A program made the translations under genes and the position numbers. Shown here piece after piece: positions 63,423 to 64,000 of a stretch of 64,000 nt of DNA (position 1 is the first letter of the stretch; each line of letters opens with the position of its first letter). Source of the stretch: Rebecca billardiae RCC1528 (Eukaryota > Haptophyta); the NCBI GenBank assembly GCA_965240325.2, contig OZ251255.1:496001-560000 (forward strand), written 5' to 3'. The notes under the pieces were generated by a model. The model searched no databases. It saw nothing but the letters and a program-made list of their open reading frames with translations, and was not told where the DNA came from.

Positions 63423-64000
63423 GGCGCGCTCCGCCGGGTGTGCCGCCGCCACCGCCGAAGCCGACCGCTGCGTCGCTGTCGTCGGCGTCGGCGTCGCTGC
63501 TGCCGCCGCCGCCGCCGCCGCCGAGCGCCCAGCGCCCGCCGCCGCCGCGCCGCGCCGAGCCACCGCGCGCGCCGCGGCCAAGCGGCGTGCCCGGCGCCGC
63601 AGAGCCCCGCGCGTCGCCGCCCCAGCCGCGCCCGTCGGCTGCGGAGCCGGCGCCGCCGCGGCCGTAGGGCGTGCCCGCGCCGCCGCGGCCCGGCCGGGCG
63701 TAGGCGGCGGTGCCGTCACCGTCGGCGTCGTAGCCGCTGCCGCCCTCGCCGTCGGCATACCCGCCGCCGCCGCCGCGGCCATAACCGCCGCCACTGCCAT
63801 AGCCACCACCGCCGCCGCCGTCGCCGCCGCCGCCGCCGTAGCCGTAGCCGCCGCCGCCGTAGCCACCGGCCGCGCGCCGGCCCGCGCCGCCGCCGTCGTA
63901 GCCGCCGCCGCCGTACCCGCGGTCACCACCGCCGCCATACCACCGACCGCCGTCGGCGGCGCCGTACCGGCCACCGCCGCCGCCGCCGTCGAACTCATCG
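61128..64000 (-). CDS. Gly/Tyr-rich, KH-like RNA-binding protein (3' part; 5' end outside the window)
   Basis: Two exons visible, 64000-62242 and 62021-61128 (phase 0; donor GTGCGTGCGC, acceptor CCGCAG). The upstream exon is open to the window edge, so the start lies beyond it. It encodes about 585 residues dominated by GYGGGG, SDADADD and GRGG-type low complexity, with repeated YGGGGYGGGGYGG near 62550-62690, typical of RNA-binding or phase-separating proteins. The last exon (297 residues) is folded: LTITSGHELSAERALLMALG, then RHVATLVRGAGRAAHALAEQ followed by SGAHVFLLHRP. The latter fits a KH domain with GAGR in place of GxxG. Intron 1 contains telomere-like repeats. RNA binding is inference. 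Confidence 0.6.
62066..62125. repeat. interstitial telomere-like repeat inside an intron
   Basis: Degenerate TTAGGG/TTTAGG units (GGGGTTAGGGTTGTTAG, then GGGGTTTAGGTGAGGGTTAG) within the intron at 62022-62241 of the Gly-rich gene; on the sense strand they read CCCTAA-like. Confidence 0.75.

Overview
This window is nuclear DNA from a very GC-rich unicellular eukaryote, most plausibly a microalga such as a haptophyte or another alga with a complex plastid. That placement is inference; no organism-specific marker was found. It is eukaryotic because it carries spliceosomal genes whose exons join in the correct phase: ribosomal protein eS28, snoRNP/U4 protein SNU13, replication factor C subunit 2 and others. 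Most introns are short (about 140-360 bp). Their donors are usually GTGCG followed by runs of GC, and their acceptors are usually GCGCAG or similar. Gene-rich blocks are extremely GC-rich and are separated by more AT-rich, repeat-laden intergenic DNA with (AT)n, (GA)n and (GT)n microsatellites.

Layout. 0.1-0.6 kb: eS28, with an intron directly after the ATG. 0.7-4.2 kb: non-coding DNA with two copies of a dispersed repeat. 4.2-8.2 kb (minus): a secreted, membrane-anchored protein with a polysaccharide-lyase-like ectodomain on a long Ser-Pro stalk. 8.4-17.7 kb (plus, divergent from it): a five-exon giant protein with MORN repeats on both sides of about ten C2 domains. 18.1-21.0 kb (minus): an Ala/Pro-rich presequence-bearing coiled-coil protein. 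22.2-24.3 kb: weak coding traces. 27.0-29.0 kb (minus): a recent tandem duplication of a small secreted beta-repeat protein. 29.3-35.5 kb: a housekeeping cluster with an apparently inactive DeSI/PPPDE protease homologue, SNU13, a membrane protein of unknown function and RFC2.

The second half is more dynamic. One of three cyclin-box paralogues lies at 37.7-38.9 kb. A secreted RTX-like repeat protein, interrupted by one apparent frameshift, lies at 39.3-42.0 kb. A Ulp1/C48 protease remnant lies at 42.5-44.0 kb and a decayed inverted-repeat element at 45.0-47.2 kb. From about 48.0 to 52.5 kb there is a 4.5-kb structure with inverted terminal and subterminal motifs, two tandem-repeat arrays and one gene. 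That gene encodes an archaeo-eukaryotic primase (PrimPol/UL52-like) with DxD, GLH, RLP...K and C-H-C-C zinc-knuckle motifs. This is the best candidate for an undescribed mobile or virus-derived system. It is followed by two more cyclin genes in head-to-head orientation (53.0-55.5 kb), an F-box/ankyrin-like gene (56.8-57.9 kb), an unrecognised gene (58.1-58.8 kb), a tRNA-like Pol III promoter remnant, and the 3' part of a Gly/Tyr-rich protein with a KH-like motif that runs off the right end.

Functional links are limited. eS28 (translation), SNU13 (splicing and rRNA modification) and RFC2 (replication clamp loading) are core genes. Three secreted proteins, the beta-repeat pair and the RTX-like protein, share an R-x-LLFGHF motif, which suggests common processing or surface assembly. 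The cyclin copies and the primase element sit next to each other and show that this region has been rearranged by duplication and inversion.
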